64,000 nucleotides of DNA, taken from positions 1,736,001 to 1,800,000 of the forward strand of contig NZ_BAAAWO010000001.1 of the NCBI RefSeq assembly GCF_039535115.1, in the 5' to 3' direction. The DNA comes from Paeniglutamicibacter sulfureus. Lineage in GTDB: Bacteria; Actinomycetota; Actinomycetes; Actinomycetales; Micrococcaceae. Shown in pieces: positions 1 to 9,116 of this stretch (position 1 is its first letter; each line of letters starts with the position of its first letter). The position numbers and the translations under genes were made by a program. The notes under the pieces are model-generated. The model did no database searches. It saw nothing but the letters and a program-made list of their open reading frames with translations, and was not told the DNA's origin.

Positions 1-30
1 CTACTTCTAGGCCCAAGGAACCCCGGCACC

Positions 31-1157
31 ATGAATCCAGATTCCGCGCTCGTTGCCCTTTCAGCATCCCTGAACGAGGAAGGGCCGGCCGTGGAGATCC
101 TCCCGGGCACCACGAACAACGAGTACGTCGTGAACCCGGTGGCCGGGGCGGAGCTGGAGGGACTCGAGGGAATCGCGGCGGTGGTGCGCACCTCGGGGTC
201 CACGGGGACCCCGAAGCGCACCGCGCTGTCGATCGATGCACTGGCCTCCTCTTCGATGGCCACGGCCGAATACCTCGGATTCGAGGGCCAGTGGCTGCTC
301 CCGTTGCCGATCCACTTCGTGGCAGGCCTGGCCGTGTTGACCCGCAGCCTGTATGCCGGAACCCGACCGTGGGCGATGGACCTGGAGCAGAGCTTTACCG
401 CCGGGGCTTCAATGAGGCCGCCTCGGCCCTGACCGACCGCAAACGCCTGGTCTCCCTGGTCCCCACCCAGCTGCAGCGACTGTTGGAAGATCCGGACGCG
501 GAGACCATTTCCACGCTGCAACGCTTCGACGCCATCCTGCTGGGCGGGGCACGTGCCCCGCGCGCGGTCCTGAAGGAGGCAGCAAGGCATTCGCTCAAGC
601 TGCACCTCACCTACGGTTCCAGCGAGACCGCCGGTGGCTGCGTCTACGATGCCCGGGCCCTGCCTGGAGTGCAGGTCAAGGTCGTCGACGGACGGATCAT
701 GCTGGGCGGGCCAACCATCGCCTCCGGCTACCTCGGGGACGCCGGCCTGACCGCCAGGCACTTCAGCGTAGACGGGTCGGGGGTGCGCTGGTACGCGACC
801 GACGATCTGGGAAGCTACGCCGACGGCATGCTTTCGGTGTCCGGGAGGGCCGACGACGTCATCATCACCGGCGGTGTCAAGGTTTCGGCGGCCCAGGTCC
901 AGCGCGTCCTCGAGGCCCTGCCCGGTGTCTCGGAGGCGGCGGTGGTTCCCGTGCCGGATGCGCAATGGGGCCAGCAGATCGCCGCCGCCTATGTGGGAAG
1001 CGCCGCCCCCGAGGCCCTGTCAGCGGCCGTGCGCGCATCGCTCGGTGCCGCCGCGGTGCCGCGCCGCCTGCAGGCGCTCGAGGCGCTGCCGCTGCTGCCC
1101 AATGGCAAGGTCGACAGGATGTCGCTCGCCGCCTGGCTGGCTGAAACACCACGCTGA
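31..1157 (+). pseudogene. menE: o-succinylbenzoate--CoA ligase MenE, interrupted by a frameshift
   Basis: MenE activates o-succinylbenzoate with ATP and CoA in menaquinone synthesis. The first reading frame (31-432, ATG after an AAGGAA ribosome site) carries the adenylate-forming P-loop motif TSGSTGTPK at residues 54-62. It then drifts into nonsense after about base 390. The rest of the family sequence continues in another frame from about 390 to 1157, with YATDDLG, GRADDVIITGGVKVS and the C-terminal NGKVDR lysine motif. One missing base near 385-396 would restore a protein of about 375 residues, the usual length. Either this is a real inactivating mutation or a sequence error. menA lies 1.6 kb downstream on the same strand, so a men cluster is likely. 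Because menaquinone is normally the only respiratory quinone here, I lean towards an error or a very recent mutation. Confidence 0.85.
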
Positions 1158-1315
1158 CCTGCCGGCCGCGGATCCTGGCAGCGCGCCGAACCGTCGATAC
1201 GCGCCGGGCTTGGCCTGACGCGGGTGATCCTGACGTATGGTGGGCATTATCACTGGCCAGCTTCGCTTTTGCTGCCCAGGCCAACTGTCGGATCAGCACA
1301 AAGAGGTGTTATTTC

Positions 1316-2683
1316 ATGAGCAAAACAGCCGCACCGCAAGGTGGAACAGCTATTTCCCGGGCCATGCGGCCCGTCAACAACCTTGTCGAACGATTCATCC
1401 CCTCGGCCCTGGTCTTCGCCATTGCCCTCACCTTCATCGTGGCGCTGCTGGCGGTGGTCGTCACCCGTTCCAGCCCGCTGCTCATCGTCCAAAGCTGGGG
1501 CGACGGGCTGGCGGGCCTGTTGGCCTTCATCACCCAGATGGCCCTGGTGCTGATGCTGGGATTCATCCTCGCCAACACCCGGCCGGTGCGAAGGCTCCTG
1601 CGCTTTCTGGGACGCGTCCCGCAGACCGCCCTGGCCGGCTACGTGTTTGTCTTCCTGGTGGCCGCCGTGGCTTCGCTGATCACCTGGGGGCTGGGCCTGG
1701 TGGTCGGCGGGCTACTGGCCCGGGAGGTCGCTGCCCAGGGCCGCGAACGCGGCATCGCCTTCCATTTCCCGATGCTGGTTGCCTCCGGGTTTGCCGGTTT
1801 TGTCGTCTGGCACATGGGCTATTCGGGTTCCGGTCCGCTGACCGCGGCGACGCCCGACTCGTTCATCGCCAAGCAGCTCGGCGGCCCGCTGTCGATTTCC
1901 GAGACCACTTTCTCCTCCTGGAACATGATCGCCGCCGTTGCCGCCATCGTCATGGTTGCCCTGTCCCTGTACCTGGTGGCCCCGCGCGGGAACGACAAGA
2001 TCGTGGAACTGGTCCAGGACGCCCGTGAGGAACTCGTGGCCGTCGACGACGAGGTCACCACGCCCGCCGACAGGCTGGACGCCAGCCGCCTGCCCACGCT
2101 GCTGCTCGGGGCGATGCTGCTGGCCTACCTCGTCATCCACTTCTCCACCGGCGGCACGCTGACCCTGGACATCGTCAACTGGTCCTTCCTGGCCCTGATC
2201 CTGCTGCTGGTGCGCAGCCCGTTCGAGCTGATGGCGCTGACCAAGCACGCGGCATCGAATGTCGGGGAGATCCTGCTGCAGTTCCCGCTCTACGCCGGAA
2301 TCCTGGGCATCATGACCGGGACCGGGCTGATCCAGGTGCTCTCGGATGTGTTCGTGTCGATCTCCACGCCGCAGACCTTCGGCGTGCTGGCGTTTCTCTC
2401 GGCCGGGTTGGTGAACTTCTTTGTTCCCTCGGGCGGTGGGCAGTTTGCCGTGCAGGCGCCGATCATGCTCACCGCGGCGGCGGAACTGGGCGTGGACCCG
2501 TCCATCCCGATCATGGCTGTGGCCTACGGCGACCAGTGGACCAACATGATCCAGCCGTTCTGGGCCTTGCCACTGCTGGCAATTGCCGGGTTGAAGATGC
2601 GTGACATCCTGGGATACACCACGATTGTGCTGGTCGCCTCCGGGATTGTTTTTGCCGCGACCTTGCTGATCGTCTCGTTCTAG
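1316..2683 (+). CDS. AtoE-like short-chain fatty acid transporter
   Basis: A 455-residue polytopic membrane protein that matches the short-chain fatty acid transporter family (AtoE, SCFA_trans). The N-terminal stretch with RFIPSALVFAIALTFIVALLA, the loop GFILANTRPVRR and the later VNFFVPSGGGQFAVQAPI are typical of the family. About ten to twelve hydrophobic segments run through the protein, with one charged cytoplasmic loop around residues 225-255. Start at ATG 1316 is supported by AGAGGTG upstream. It sits between menE and menA on the same strand, with 158 bases before it, so it probably has its own promoter. The transported substrate (butyrate, acetoacetate or another short acid) is inferred from the family only. 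Confidence 0.85.
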   Translation: MSKTAAPQGGTAISRAMRPVNNLVERFIPSALVFAIALTFIVALLAVVVTRSSPLLIVQSWGDGLAGLLAFITQMALVLMLGFILANTRPVRRLLRFLGRVPQTALAGYVFVFLVAAVASLITWGLGLVVGGLLAREVAAQGRERGIAFHFPMLVASGFAGFVVWHMGYSGSGPLTAATPDSFIAKQLGGPLSISETTFSSWNMIAAVAAIVMVALSLYLVAPRGNDKIVELVQDAREELVAVDDEVTTPADRLDASRLPTLLLGAMLLAYLVIHFSTGGTLTLDIVNWSFLALILLLVRSPFELMALTKHAASNVGEILLQFPLYAGILGIMTGTGLIQVLSDVFVSISTPQTFGVLAFLSAGLVNFFVPSGGGQFAVQAPIMLTAAAELGVDPSIPIMAVAYGDQWTNMIQPFWALPLLAIAGLKMRDILGYTTIVLVASGIVFAATLLIVSF

Positions 2684-2772
2684 GTACGTCCCGGGCGCCG
2701 CCGGAATTTCTCCCCTGCCACCGCGCGGGAGAGAATGGTAGCTGCATGTTTTTCCCGGCAGCGAGAGGATTG

Positions 2773-3663
2773 ATGGTGGCTACGATTGCCCAATGGGTTG
2801 AGGGCGCACGCTTGCGGACCCTGCCCATTGTGATTGCGCCGGTGATTATTGGCACGGCGGCCGCCGTGGACACCACCGGAAAACCTGCCTGGCTCGAAGC
2901 CATCCTGGCCCTGGTGGTCGGGCTGCTGCTCCAGGTCGGGGTGAACTATGCCAACGACTACTCCGACGGCATCCGCGGCACCGACGATGTCCGCGTGGGG
3001 CCGTTGCGACTGACCGGCTCCGGCCTGGCAAAACCCACCACGGTCCGCAACGCTGCCTTTGCCTGTTTCGGGCTCGCCGGGATCGTGGGAGCGTTCCTGG
3101 TGGTGTCCACGGCATCCTGGCCGCTGCTATTGGTCGGCCTGGCGGCCATCTTCGCCGCGTGGGGTTACACCGGCGGCAAGAACCCCTATGGCTATCGGGG
3201 GCTGGGCGAGGTATTCGTGTTCATCTTCTTCGGCCTCGTGGCCACGCTGGGGACGGCGTATACCCAGGCACACCAGTTGACGCTGCCTGCCTACATCGGA
3301 GCCGTGGGAACCGGCCTCATCGCCACCGCACTATTGATGGCCAACAACATCCGTGACATCCCCACCGACAAGGAAGTCGGAAAGATGACTCTGGCAGTGC
3401 GGCTGGGAGACCCTGCCGCGCGCATCAGCTACGTCATGATGCTGACCCTGGCCATCCTGTTGCCGCTGGTCATGGTGTCCACGCACGCATGGATGTGGCT
3501 CGTCCTGCTGACGGTACCGTTGTGTGTGCTGCCAAGCTGGACGGTGTTGCGCAATCACGAGCCCGGCGCACTGATCCCGGTGCTCAAGCAGACGGGCATC
3601 ATCAACCTCGTCTACGCGGCGCTTTTCACAGTGGCAATCGTGATGGAGCTGGCTCTGGCCTAG
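2773..3663 (+). CDS. menA: 1,4-dihydroxy-2-naphthoate polyprenyltransferase MenA
   Basis: MenA attaches the polyprenyl tail to 1,4-dihydroxy-2-naphthoate at the membrane, the step before methylation to menaquinone. The two Asp-rich prenyltransferase motifs are visible: NYANDYSDGIRGTD near residue 60 and NNIRDIPTDKEVGK near residue 190, embedded in eight to nine hydrophobic segments. I chose ATG 2773 because GAGAGG lies six to eight bases upstream. An in-frame ATG at 2746 would add nine residues (MFFPAARGL) that do not look conserved. Length 296 is normal. A perfect 17-bp hairpin follows the stop. Confidence 0.92.
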   Translation: MVATIAQWVEGARLRTLPIVIAPVIIGTAAAVDTTGKPAWLEAILALVVGLLLQVGVNYANDYSDGIRGTDDVRVGPLRLTGSGLAKPTTVRNAAFACFGLAGIVGAFLVVSTASWPLLLVGLAAIFAAWGYTGGKNPYGYRGLGEVFVFIFFGLVATLGTAYTQAHQLTLPAYIGAVGTGLIATALLMANNIRDIPTDKEVGKMTLAVRLGDPAARISYVMMLTLAILLPLVMVSTHAWMWLVLLTVPLCVLPSWTVLRNHEPGALIPVLKQTGIINLVYAALFTVAIVMELALA

Positions 3664-3701
3664 CGCTTCCGTCCGCGACCATCGCGTCGGGAAAATTCGT
3701 G

Positions 3702-3739
3702 CCCAGGGGCCCGGTCATCTCCATGACCGGGCCCCTGGG
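3702..3739 (+). terminator. Perfect 17-bp stem-loop after menA
   Basis: Bases 3702-3718 and 3723-3739 are exact reverse complements around a four-base loop (CTCC). The stem is GC-rich and lies 38 bases after the menA stop. There is no long T run, as is common for actinobacterial terminators. It may act in both directions, since the next gene (3924-4193) reads towards it. Confidence 0.7.
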
Positions 3740-3923
3740 TGTTACGGATAGGTACGACTACCAAGGCTTCGTCAGGCCTCATGGTGTTCCAGCCAAGAAC
3801 ACACCTGCGATGGGACGCCGCTCCACGGTCCGTCGACAGGCCTGTAAACATCATTGGGGGCTGGCGGTGGCACCTGGTCCGGTTGCGTCCGCCAGCCCAC
3901 CGCCGAGACACGAATCCGTTGGG

Positions 3924-4193
3924 TTACTGCTCGCCGTCCAGGAACCGGTCTTCGGCTGCCTCGTCGTCAAGGTCTTGCCGGGACTTCTTGGGCCCCTTGG
4001 AGTTGAACATTTTTTGCACGTCGGCGTTGGCCGCCACGCGCAAGTTGTTCAGGAACAGGTAGCTCAGGGCAAACGCGATCACCAGCGCGACTAGGCCCGC
4101 GGTGAATATGGGCCACATCAGGAGATAAGCCAGTGGTAGGAATACTGCGAAAAAGAGGGCCAACCGAATCACGGTGTACTTGAAGAACTGCAC
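3924..4193 (-). CDS. DUF4229 small membrane protein
   Basis: An 89-residue protein with two hydrophobic segments (about residues 8-28 and 31-50) followed by a charged cytoplasmic tail that ends in acidic residues. The layout and the FFKYTVIRLALF start match the actinobacterial DUF4229 family, which is often found beside menaquinone genes. Function unknown. It converges on menA and is divergent from the gene at 4246, with about 50 bases between the two start codons. Confidence 0.8.
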   Translation of the reverse strand: MQFFKYTVIRLALFFAVFLPLAYLLMWPIFTAGLVALVIAFALSYLFLNNLRVAANADVQKMFNSKGPKKSRQDLDDEAAEDRFLDGEQ

Positions 4194-4245
4194 CCGTACA
4201 GTCTAGACGCAGCCAGAACACAGATAAATTCACTAGACTGTATCT

Positions 4246-4683
4246 ATGGTCCGGAACTTTATTTTTATGGCATTGGTTGCACTCGCGATAACCATCTATG
4301 CCTTGATCGAATGCGTGCGCACTCCCTCGAGCGAGGTCCGTTCACTGCCCAAGAGTGGCTGGTTCGCTGCCATCATTTTGCTGCCGCTGATCGGGGCGGG
4401 GCTGTGGTTCTGGCTGGGACGACCCAAGTCGGTTTCCGACGAACGGCCGTCACAGACACGCAGGGGCGCAACCGGAGCGCCCGACGATGATCCCGAGTTC
4501 CTTCGCAACCTGGAAATCCAGCGGCGCAACAAGGCCCGCGAGGAGGAAATGCGCCGCAAGGAAGCCGAATTGAAAGCGCTCGAAAGCAAATTGCGCGAAG
4601 ACGGCAAGCCCGGCGACGAAAACGGCAAGCCGCGCGATGAAGGCGGCAATCCCACGGAAGACACCCCGCGACACACGCCGTAG
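4246..4683 (+). CDS. PLDc_N domain small membrane protein
   Basis: A 145-residue protein. Residues 3-22 and 38-56 are two membrane segments separated by an IECVRTPSSEVRSLPKSGW loop, the pattern of the phospholipase D N-terminal (PLDc_N) module found in many actinobacterial short membrane proteins. There is no catalytic HKD motif. The C-terminal half (from about 65) is strongly charged and probably coiled coil (RRNKAREEEMRRKEAELKAL), ending in a Gly/Asp/Lys-rich disordered tail. Function unknown; lipid-membrane association is the safest guess. Confidence 0.75.
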   Translation: MVRNFIFMALVALAITIYALIECVRTPSSEVRSLPKSGWFAAIILLPLIGAGLWFWLGRPKSVSDERPSQTRRGATGAPDDDPEFLRNLEIQRRNKAREEEMRRKEAELKALESKLREDGKPGDENGKPRDEGGNPTEDTPRHTP

Positions 4684-4707
4684 GGAATATTCCATCGGCA
4701 TCACCCC

Positions 4708-4748
4708 ATGGTCGGATGGCCCACGAATTTCGTGGGCCATCCGACCAT
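4708..4748 (+). terminator. Perfect 20-bp palindromic terminator
   Basis: Bases 4708-4727 are the exact reverse complement of 4729-4748, and the sequence after it (TTGCTTATTTT) is T-rich. It sits 25 bases after the stop of the PLDc_N gene. This is a strong intrinsic terminator that also marks the left border of the mobile-element island. Confidence 0.85.
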
Positions 4749-5089
4749 TTGCTTATTTTCCACTGACGGTAATGATCCAGCCCAGCTTGTGCAGCACACT
4801 CGCCCATCGCGCGGCGCCTTCCATTGTCCGCACAGAGGGCATGCCTGCTCCTGGAGTTTCATTAATGACGGTATTGGTGTCGCGACAATCGGCCCAATAC
4901 TTCGCTTCACGCAACTGCTAGCGGCTGGTGACCCTGCGCGGTGGCGAACTCGAGCATGTGGGTCCGGCACCTTGTGGTGGGGATTCCAAAGTTCGGGACG
5001 TTCTCGTTGCCCGCGATGACTTACGAAGCGGCGCCCGTTGACCAAGCGGCCCCTATAATTTTGGTCCGCGAGAGGCTTATAGGTCAGAA
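4749..5089. other. Gene-free stretch left of the IS1249-like element
   Basis: About 340 bases with no credible gene on either strand. Short open frames here lack ribosome sites and recognisable protein features. A perfect TATAAT hexamer occurs at 5054-5059 but has no -35 element at the right distance. The stretch could be decayed insertion debris. Confidence 0.4.
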
Positions 5090-5165
5090 AGTGTGTCCGT
5101 GAGGGGCCTGCTTCCCAACGATGGCGCGGTAGAACGGGGTTTCTTATAGCCTTGGGCCATTAACC

Positions 5166-6326
5166 GTGAATGGTTCTGGAAATTCGAGGCACTGTGAAGT
5201 ATGTGGATCTCGTCTGAAGCGCAATGGAAAGACAACGGCCGGGACCCAGCGCTGGAGGTGCATTGACTGCGGGGCCAGCAGCGTGCGCAAGCGTGCGGAC
5301 CTGGCCCGCAAGGCCGAGCTGGACCGGTTCGTGCAGTGGCTGATGGGCAAGGATTCCCAGGCCGAGATCGGACCCGGTGGCGGGCGGACCTTCCGCCGCT
5401 CCACGCAGTGGTGCTGGAACATCGAACCCGCGGTCGCGGTGACCGGCGAGATCCACGGCCAGGTCCAGATGGACGGCATCTACCTGGGCCGGGGCTGGTG
5501 CTGCCTGATAGCGATCGCCAACGGGCACGTCATCGGCTGGCAGTGGTGCGACACGGAAAAGTCGGCAGCCTGGCTGGCCCTGATGGAACTGATCCCCGCC
5601 CCGCGCGCGGTGGTCATCGACGGCGGCTCGGGACTGGCATCGGCCCTGTCTCGGGCCTGGCCCGAAACCCGGATCCAGCGCTGCCTCGTCCACGTCCAGC
5701 GCAACGTGCGCACCTACCTGACCCTGCGGCCGCGCACCGATGCCGGGAGGGCCCTGCGCCGCATCTCCCTGGCCCTGACGCGGCTCAAGACCACCGAGGA
5801 GGCCGCCGCCTGGGTCCAGGTGCTGAACCAGTGGAACACCGAGCACGGGGACCTGATCAAGCAACGCACCTACCAGCAGGGGCCCACGGGATTCCGTCCG
5901 GCCGGTGTCCGCTCGGGCCAGGCCTGGTGGTACACCCACGACCGACTGCGCAAGGCCTACCGGCTGATGGAACGCCTGGCCAAGAACGGTCACCTGTTCA
6001 CGTACCTGCATCCGGAGCTCAGCGACGTCGGCGTCGACCCGACGACCAACAGGATCGAGGGCGGGGTCAACACGCACCTGCGCGCCCTGCTGCGCAACCA
6101 TCGAGGGATGCCGCCGGCCCACGCCAAACGCGCCGTCGAATGGTGGCTGTACACCCACACCGAAAACCCTGCCGCGCCGCACACCCTCATCCGTCCCGAA
6201 CACCTGAAGCCGGCACCCAAGGCAGTGCACCGGGAAGAACGGGTCGGACCGGAAACCCTGGGCACGGGATACAGCGCAGAGGAAGGGCTTTGGGCCAGGA
6301 AGGGATGGGCCGGCAGACCCTGCTAA
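5166..6326 (+). CDS. IS1249 family transposase
   Basis: A 386-residue DDE transposase of the IS256 superfamily, IS1249 branch. It has an N-terminal zinc ribbon (C10, C13, C32, C35) as seen in that branch. The likely catalytic triad is D103 (QMDGIYLG), D152 (VVIDGGSG) and E298 (NRIEGGVN). The RCLVHVQRNV box at 172-181 is the C/H signature of IS256-type enzymes. GTG 5166 is the first start in frame. The frame is intact, so the element may be active. A GC hairpin follows at 6349-6369. Confidence 0.88.
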   Translation: MNGSGNSRHCEVCGSRLKRNGKTTAGTQRWRCIDCGASSVRKRADLARKAELDRFVQWLMGKDSQAEIGPGGGRTFRRSTQWCWNIEPAVAVTGEIHGQVQMDGIYLGRGWCCLIAIANGHVIGWQWCDTEKSAAWLALMELIPAPRAVVIDGGSGLASALSRAWPETRIQRCLVHVQRNVRTYLTLRPRTDAGRALRRISLALTRLKTTEEAAAWVQVLNQWNTEHGDLIKQRTYQQGPTGFRPAGVRSGQAWWYTHDRLRKAYRLMERLAKNGHLFTYLHPELSDVGVDPTTNRIEGGVNTHLRALLRNHRGMPPAHAKRAVEWWLYTHTENPAAPHTLIRPEHLKPAPKAVHREERVGPETLGTGYSAEEGLWARKGWAGRPC

Positions 6327-6348
6327 AACCCAAGCCAGACCGTGGAAA

Positions 6349-6369
6349 CCCCGGGTGACACACCCGGGG
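6349..6369 (+). terminator. Hairpin after the IS1249 transposase
   Basis: CCCCGGGTG at 6349-6357 pairs with CACCCGGGG at 6361-6369 around a three-base loop. It follows the transposase stop by 23 bases. Confidence 0.55.
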
Positions 6370-6545
6370 CAGACACACTGTGAGTATTGGAAGTGGCTGG
6401 TCTGGGATTGGCTGGCAGAGTAGGTACTGGCCGTTCCGCCTCGTGGTTGTGGCTCACAGACACACTGGCCCCATCTGGGTGTCTTGAAAAAGACCTGTCC
6501 AACCATGGGGTGGTCGGCCGGCACCTGCTGTTGACCGTCGCGTAA

Positions 6546-6584
6546 TTTGACGATGAAGCCGCCACCGAGTTTGACGACGAACCT
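6546..6584. repeat. Tandem end repeats of the three-gene transposon
   Basis: TTTGACGATGAAGCC (6546-6560) and TTTGACGACGAACCT (6570-6584) are spaced 24 bases apart directly inside a TGTTGACC end. Repeated binding boxes at an end are known for Tn7/Mu/Tn5053-type transposons whose transposase works with an AAA+ ATPase, which fits the genes here. Confidence 0.5.
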
Positions 6585-6593
6585 GCCATAGAA

Positions 6594-6624
6594 ACGCCTC
6601 GCCAGGATGATCTTGGCGAGGCGT
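6594..6624 (-). terminator. Stem-loop after the transposon ATPase gene
   Basis: ACGCCTCGCCA at 6594-6604 pairs with TGGCGAGGCGT at 6614-6624. On the minus strand it lies 44 bases beyond the ATPase stop, so it probably ends the transposition operon. Confidence 0.55.
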
Positions 6625-6668
6625 TCGTGGTCATGCCGGCGGGCTGGTCGGCAGGGGTGCCGGTTGGG

Positions 6669-7484
6669 TTATTCGCTGAATTCGCTCACCGCCGACTGCG
6701 CCGCGGATTGGTCCACGATCGCGCCTTTGGCCGAGCGGGTGGCCATGAGTGCGGCCAGGGCCAGGTTGTTCACGGTGCGCGGGTAGCCACGGGACGCCTG
6801 ATGGATGACGGTGATCGCATCTTCGGAGAACAAGGGATCAGTTCGGCCTGCGAATCCAAGATGTCCCTTGATGTAGTCGCTGGTGTCCTCCAGATTCATC
6901 CCGTTGATGGTGAACCGGGTCCCGATCCGTTGGTCCAGGGCGGCCAGCACCGCCAGTTTCAACCGGCGCCGCAGGGTGGGTTGACCGATGAGCAACAACG
7001 CGAAATGCGACTCCGTATCCATGCTGACGTTTGAGAGCATCCTCAATGATTCGAGGTCTTCGTTGGTCAGCAGGTGTGCTTCATCGATGACAATCACCGG
7101 CAGGCGAGAGCGTTCGTCGAGTTCGCCGGCGAGCAGGGCCGCGGCCTGCGCGGCCAGGGCTCCGGAGAAGAAGGAGGGCGTGGCCCCCAGCGCGGTCACA
7201 ATCGCTGCACGGATCCCGCGGATCCCGATGGTCGGATCCGGGACATAGATGATTTGGTGGCGGGATGGTTCCAGGTGCGCCAGTGCGGCGCGGGCCGCCA
7301 CGGTCTTCCCGGCCCCGACTTCCCCGGCGATCACTCCCATGCGGCGCTGGTCGATGCACCAGGAGATGCGGGCGACCGCCTCGCGGTGCCCGGGGTGCTG
7401 GTTCAGCGCCGCCGGCGGGATATCACGGCCAAAAGGAAGCCGGGAAAAACCAAAATAGCTTTGCAGGCTATCGATCTGGCTCAA
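6669..7484 (-). CDS. ExeA/TniB-like AAA ATPase of the transposon
   Basis: A 271-residue AAA+ ATPase. Walker A is GEVGAGKT (residues 54-61) and Walker B is VIVIDEAH (130-137); the sensor region LLLIGQPTLRRRL follows. Proteins of this type (ExeA-like, related to TniB, IstB and MuB) help the transposase choose and hold target DNA. The start is a TTG at 7484 whose last two bases overlap the TGA stop of the transposase gene, so the two are translationally coupled. The early YFGFSRLPFGRDI motif is typical of the group. Intact. Confidence 0.85.
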   Translation of the reverse strand: MSQIDSLQSYFGFSRLPFGRDIPPAALNQHPGHREAVARISWCIDQRRMGVIAGEVGAGKTVAARAALAHLEPSRHQIIYVPDPTIGIRGIRAAIVTALGATPSFFSGALAAQAAALLAGELDERSRLPVIVIDEAHLLTNEDLESLRMLSNVSMDTESHFALLLIGQPTLRRRLKLAVLAALDQRIGTRFTINGMNLEDTSDYIKGHLGFAGRTDPLFSEDAITVIHQASRGYPRTVNNLALAALMATRSAKGAIVDQSAAQSAVSEFSE

Positions 7485-9028
7485 CGGGCACGCTCCTGGA
7501 TCTCGGCGAAGCTGATCGGTGCGGCCGTGAGGGATTCGCGGTGCCGGGTGGCGACCAGGTCCAGGTAGTTGATCCCGGTGCTGATGTTGGTTGCGGAGTC
7601 GTTGTCCTTCACGGCGTTGGTGACCTTGGAATGCACGTGCCGTCCGATATCCAGTGGCCGGGCCGTCCCCGCCGGGTTTCCCTCGTGGTTGTTCACGGTG
7701 ATTTCCCCGTCCAGGTCGAAGGGGTCATAGATCAGTTCCACCTTGGTGCCGGCCAGCAGCGGGTCGACCTCGTAGGTGTTTGAGTGCAGGGATACGGTCC
7801 CGGTCTTGGTCACCGTGCGGACATCTGACCAGAGGAACGCCTCACGGATCTCGGCCAGGGATTTGCGCACCGGGGTGCGGTGTTCCCAGGATGCTTCCCA
7901 TCGGGCCAGGGGCGTTTGCCCGATGCTGGTGTGTTGTTGGTGGTGATAGACCATGTTCACCCATGCGGTGAACAGCGTGTTCAACTCGTGAAGGGAGCTG
8001 ATCTGCGAGCCGGCCTCCGGGTCGGTGCCCGGGAGCATGGGTGTGTCGGTGACCGTGATTTCACCGAGGAACTGGCTGGTGACCGTGTTGAAGAAGCGTT
8101 CGATCTTGCCCCGTCCCTGGGGCCGGTAGGGGGCCGAATGCACCAGCCTGATCCCGAGTTTGGCGCACGTGCGCGCCAGCGACTTGTCACTCATGGCGGC
8201 CCCGTTGTCCAGGTAGGCGACCTCGGGGATGCCGTGGGTTTGCAGGGCCGGACGCAGGACCGCCGAAAGCCGGATGGCATCCTCGGCATAGGCCCAGCGG
8301 GCGGCGGTGACCATGCGGGAGTGATCATCAAGGAACGCGAACAGAAACGTCTTTCGCCCACCGATCCGTGGCCCGTGCAGGGCATCACCGACCCAGATCT
8401 CGTTGGATTTCTCGGTCTCGAAGCGACCGGTGGCGACCGGGCGGGTGCCGGTGGAAATGTTCCGGGCACGGAAGTAGCGCAGCAGCGTGGTCTCCGAGGG
8501 TGCCTGGCCCATGGCTTCGGTGATGATCCGCTTCACCTGCGCGGCGGTGCGGTTGGGTTTCTCCCGTTTGAGGGTTTCGGCCAGGCTCAGCACGGTCGAA
8601 TCGATGTAGGGGGCGCAGGCTCGTTCGTCCGGTTTCAGCCCGTCAAACCCGTGGTCCCACCACGCTTTGATCCAGCGGTCCAGGGTTTCGCGGGAGAAGC
8701 GGCGGGTGCCACCGAAGGGCCAGGGATGATCAACCTCGGCCAGGGCCCGGACCAGGGGTCCGCGCTGGCGGGAGCTCAACGACCGATCCGCCGCGGCCCG
8801 CACGATTTGGTAGCGGAACAGGGCGATCTTCTCACGGTGCTCCTTGCGCATCAAGGGGGTGTTGGCCCGCGGGGCAGGGTTGGCCGGCACCGGGGAAACG
8901 ACCACCGCCGGCTGCGGCAAGGCATCCTCGCCACCGGTGCTCTCCATGGGGGCCTGCGGCGGCACGGCGGGTGGTCTCGGCGGGGCAGGGACAAGCTGAT
9001 CGGGTAGGTGAAGCGAGGCACTGATCAT
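7481..9028 (-). CDS. DDE transposase with rve core and Mu-type C-terminal domain
   Basis: A 515-residue integrase-fold transposase. The catalytic triad is D215 (VGDALHG), D274 (YLDNGAAM) and E310 (GRGKIERFF), giving the D-D-35-E spacing of retroviral-type enzymes. Residues 85-190 hold HTH domains for binding transposon ends, and the C-terminal part (about 400-480) looks like the Mu transposase beta-barrel. The Pro-rich first 55 residues are probably disordered. ATG 9028 is preceded by GGAAGGA, which settles the start against the much longer upstream open frame. It is coupled to the ATPase gene downstream. Confidence 0.85.
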   Translation of the reverse strand: MISASLHLPDQLVPAPPRPPAVPPQAPMESTGGEDALPQPAVVVSPVPANPAPRANTPLMRKEHREKIALFRYQIVRAAADRSLSSRQRGPLVRALAEVDHPWPFGGTRRFSRETLDRWIKAWWDHGFDGLKPDERACAPYIDSTVLSLAETLKREKPNRTAAQVKRIITEAMGQAPSETTLLRYFRARNISTGTRPVATGRFETEKSNEIWVGDALHGPRIGGRKTFLFAFLDDHSRMVTAARWAYAEDAIRLSAVLRPALQTHGIPEVAYLDNGAAMSDKSLARTCAKLGIRLVHSAPYRPQGRGKIERFFNTVTSQFLGEITVTDTPMLPGTDPEAGSQISSLHELNTLFTAWVNMVYHHQQHTSIGQTPLARWEASWEHRTPVRKSLAEIREAFLWSDVRTVTKTGTVSLHSNTYEVDPLLAGTKVELIYDPFDLDGEITVNNHEGNPAGTARPLDIGRHVHSKVTNAVKDNDSATNISTGINYLDLVATRHRESLTAAPISFAEIQERAR

Positions 9029-9116
9029 CGAAAAGGTTCCTTCCGGCGGGGTGAAACATGGACCCATGTCCTCGCCGGAGATCCGGAAACGACACGTGAA
9101 CCCCACCTTGGCCCAG

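Larger units (their letters stand above)
5090..6466 (+). mobile_element. IS1249-like insertion sequence (IS256 family)
   Basis: The transposase gene at 5166-6326 is bracketed by a short imperfect inverted repeat. Bases 5090-5103 read AGTGTGTCCGTGAG, and the reverse complement of 6453-6466 reads AGTGTGTCTGTGAG, so 13 of 14 match. A second related box (AGACACACTGTGAG) lies inside the right end at 6371-6384. I see no convincing target duplication outside these boxes, so the exact ends may differ by some bases. Confidence 0.55.

Noticed and set aside
3660-3911. Small minus-strand frame between menA and the DUF4229 gene
   Set aside because: It would run across the perfect hairpin at 3702-3739 and has a low-complexity composition with no ribosome site.
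5041-5060. TTGACC near 5038 and TATAAT at 5054 as a transposase promoter
   Set aside because: The spacing is only 10 bases instead of about 17, so it is not a usable promoter pair.
5160-6524. A 454-residue open frame antisense to the IS1249 transposase
   Set aside because: Shadow of the transposase gene; the sense frame carries the zinc ribbon and DDE residues.
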